DNA of 5,800 nt, taken from positions 1-5,800 of the forward strand of contig JAEORG010000292.1 in assembly GCA_016841005.1 (NCBI GenBank), written 5' to 3'. Position 1 is the stretch's first letter. Each line of letters begins with the position of its first letter. The notes below the pieces were generated by a model. It made no database searches, was not told the origin of the DNA, and was given only the letters and a program-made list of their open reading frames with translations. Shown here piece after piece: positions 4,954 through 5,800 of the stretch. The position numbers and the translations under genes are program-made. The stretch is from Candidatus Thorarchaeota archaeon (lineage in GTDB: Archaea; Asgardarchaeota; Thorarchaeia; Thorarchaeales; Thorarchaeaceae).

Positions 4954-5800
4954 GTGACAAGACCCAAGAGGGTTAAAGAATTATCAGCTGACGGGCATCC
5001 GAGGGATTTTGAATATTACTGCTTATCATGCCAAGAGTATGACACTCATGATTGGAGCGATGTTTGCAGACCAATGGATATTATTCCAAAGCAACCACTA
5101 AAAGGCAAGCTTACTCTTTATGGACGAGCTGGCACACCTCCATTTGTAATCAAATGCAATCATTGTGGATCACTAGTGAGAGGAGCACTGGAATATTGTC
5201 TTATTTGTAGAGAGGATTACATCTTTGCCAATCTTGTGGAGTCGTTAGACGGTGGTTTCGACATTAAGCCTCAAGACTGTCCTACATGCGGGAGTAATTG
5301 GAAATTCAGACACTTCGACCCCACATCGACTTCACTATCATTGAGTGAGTTGAAGAAAAAACTGAGGAAAAAACCTTTGGAAATGAGAGGGTCTTGGTTT
5401 CTTCTGATGAGCATGCTTGAGAATCCTGATCTTGAGAAGGAGGTGTATAGAATTCCTCGAGAACACCTCAAAGAGCACCTTCAGCGTCTTAGAGAGGAAA
5501 GTAGCAGTGGACAAGCTGAATTCTTCAAAGAAAAGGCACATGCAAAGGATATAGTAACTAAATTTCTCGAGGAAGAGGCACTTGCACGTAAAAAGAAAGA
5601 GGAATTAGAGCTTGCAAAAAGACTGACGGATGAACTTCGCCCATTGAAAGATCCACAAAGGGTACTAGATTACATGAAATATTTTGCCATATTCAAACAT
5701 CACCATGAACTCATACAAAAAGCAATAATCTCCAAAGCGAAGATACTCGTTAAAGAGGCTGCAAAGGAAGATGCTCCTTCCATCGGAAGTGATAATTCAC
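4954..5800 (+). CDS. Zinc-ribbon protein with long charged helical region, cut by the right edge
   Basis: The frame is open from GTG 4954 to the window end: 282 codons with no stop. Cys pairs occur at C23-X2-C26 (YCLSCQ), C68-X2-C71 (CNHC), C82-X2-C85 (YCLIC) and C109-X2-C112 (CPTC), plus C38. The second and third pairs, or the third and fourth, are spaced to make four-Cys zinc ribbons, so at least one and probably two metal sites are expected. Residues about 128-275 are highly charged and helical, with a likely coiled coil around 190-228 (Lys/Glu-rich). There is no membrane segment and no obvious enzyme motif. Zinc ribbons of this kind commonly bind nucleic acid or protein partners; which applies here is unknown. 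It is the third gene in the same orientation directly after a tRNA 3'-end copy (67 bp). The C-terminus is missing, so a further catalytic domain could follow. Confidence 0.8.
   Translation, partial: MTRPKRVKELSADGHPRDFEYYCLSCQEYDTHDWSDVCRPMDIIPKQPLKGKLTLYGRAGTPPFVIKCNHCGSLVRGALEYCLICREDYIFANLVESLDGGFDIKPQDCPTCGSNWKFRHFDPTSTSLSLSELKKKLRKKPLEMRGSWFLLMSMLENPDLEKEVYRIPREHLKEHLQRLREESSSGQAEFFKEKAHAKDIVTKFLEEEALARKKKEELELAKRLTDELRPLKDPQRVLDYMKYFAIFKHHHELIQKAIISKAKILVKEAAKEDAPSIGSDNS

Noticed and set aside
5271..5541. Two overlapping minus-strand frames as genes
   Set aside because: Both are antisense shadows of the zinc-ribbon coding frame, which is open across the whole region and has clear Cys pairs.
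1..5800. An integrase, transposase or CRISPR array explaining the repeats
   Set aside because: No tyrosine- or serine-recombinase motif, DDE transposase motif or regularly spaced short repeat array was seen in any translated gene or intergenic region. The repeats are 1.6-1.8 kb apart.

Overview
The window is an AT-rich prokaryotic segment, and an archaeal host is the best guess. Five of the six genes appear to start with GTG or TTG. Some genes have clear Shine-Dalgarno motifs (GGAGG, AGGTGA, AAGGA). T-rich TATA-like boxes sit about 26-28 bp ahead of likely transcript starts, a run of T residues could act as an archaeal-style terminator, and one membrane protein has several N-glycosylation sequons in its predicted outer domain. 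A bacterial host cannot be excluded. There are no rRNA genes, complete tRNAs or housekeeping genes to place it taxonomically.

Left part (1-1355), minus strand: a HEPN-fold protein with the R-X4-H ribonuclease motif (843-1355), a helical protein with two C-terminal membrane segments (122-718), and the first 25 codons of another gene that leaves the window (75 to 1).

Right part (about 1415 to the end), plus strand: three genes in one orientation, each preceded by a copy of a tRNA 3' end (T-loop, 3' T-stem, 3' acceptor strand, discriminator A and CCA). The copies are at 1420-1442, 3235-3256 and 4864-4886, and none has a 5' tRNA half. Copies 2 and 3 share 27 identical bases in otherwise unrelated sequence, and copy 1 is a diverged relative. 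The genes are a 524-residue HD-superfamily protein with a full set of metal ligands (1658-3232), a roughly 8-helix membrane protein with an outer beta-rich domain (3352-4794), and a zinc-ribbon plus helical protein that runs off the right edge (4954-5800).

The layout reads as repeat-gene-repeat-gene-repeat-gene. Tyrosine-recombinase integration sites typically have this form at tRNA 3' ends, but here each unit holds a single gene and the window contains no integrase. The most interesting interpretation is a cassette array built by repeated integration at one tRNA gene, with cargo that includes conflict- or defence-like families (HD, with HEPN next door). Whether the genes work together is unknown: they are monocistronic and have their own upstream regions, so they may be independent cargo.
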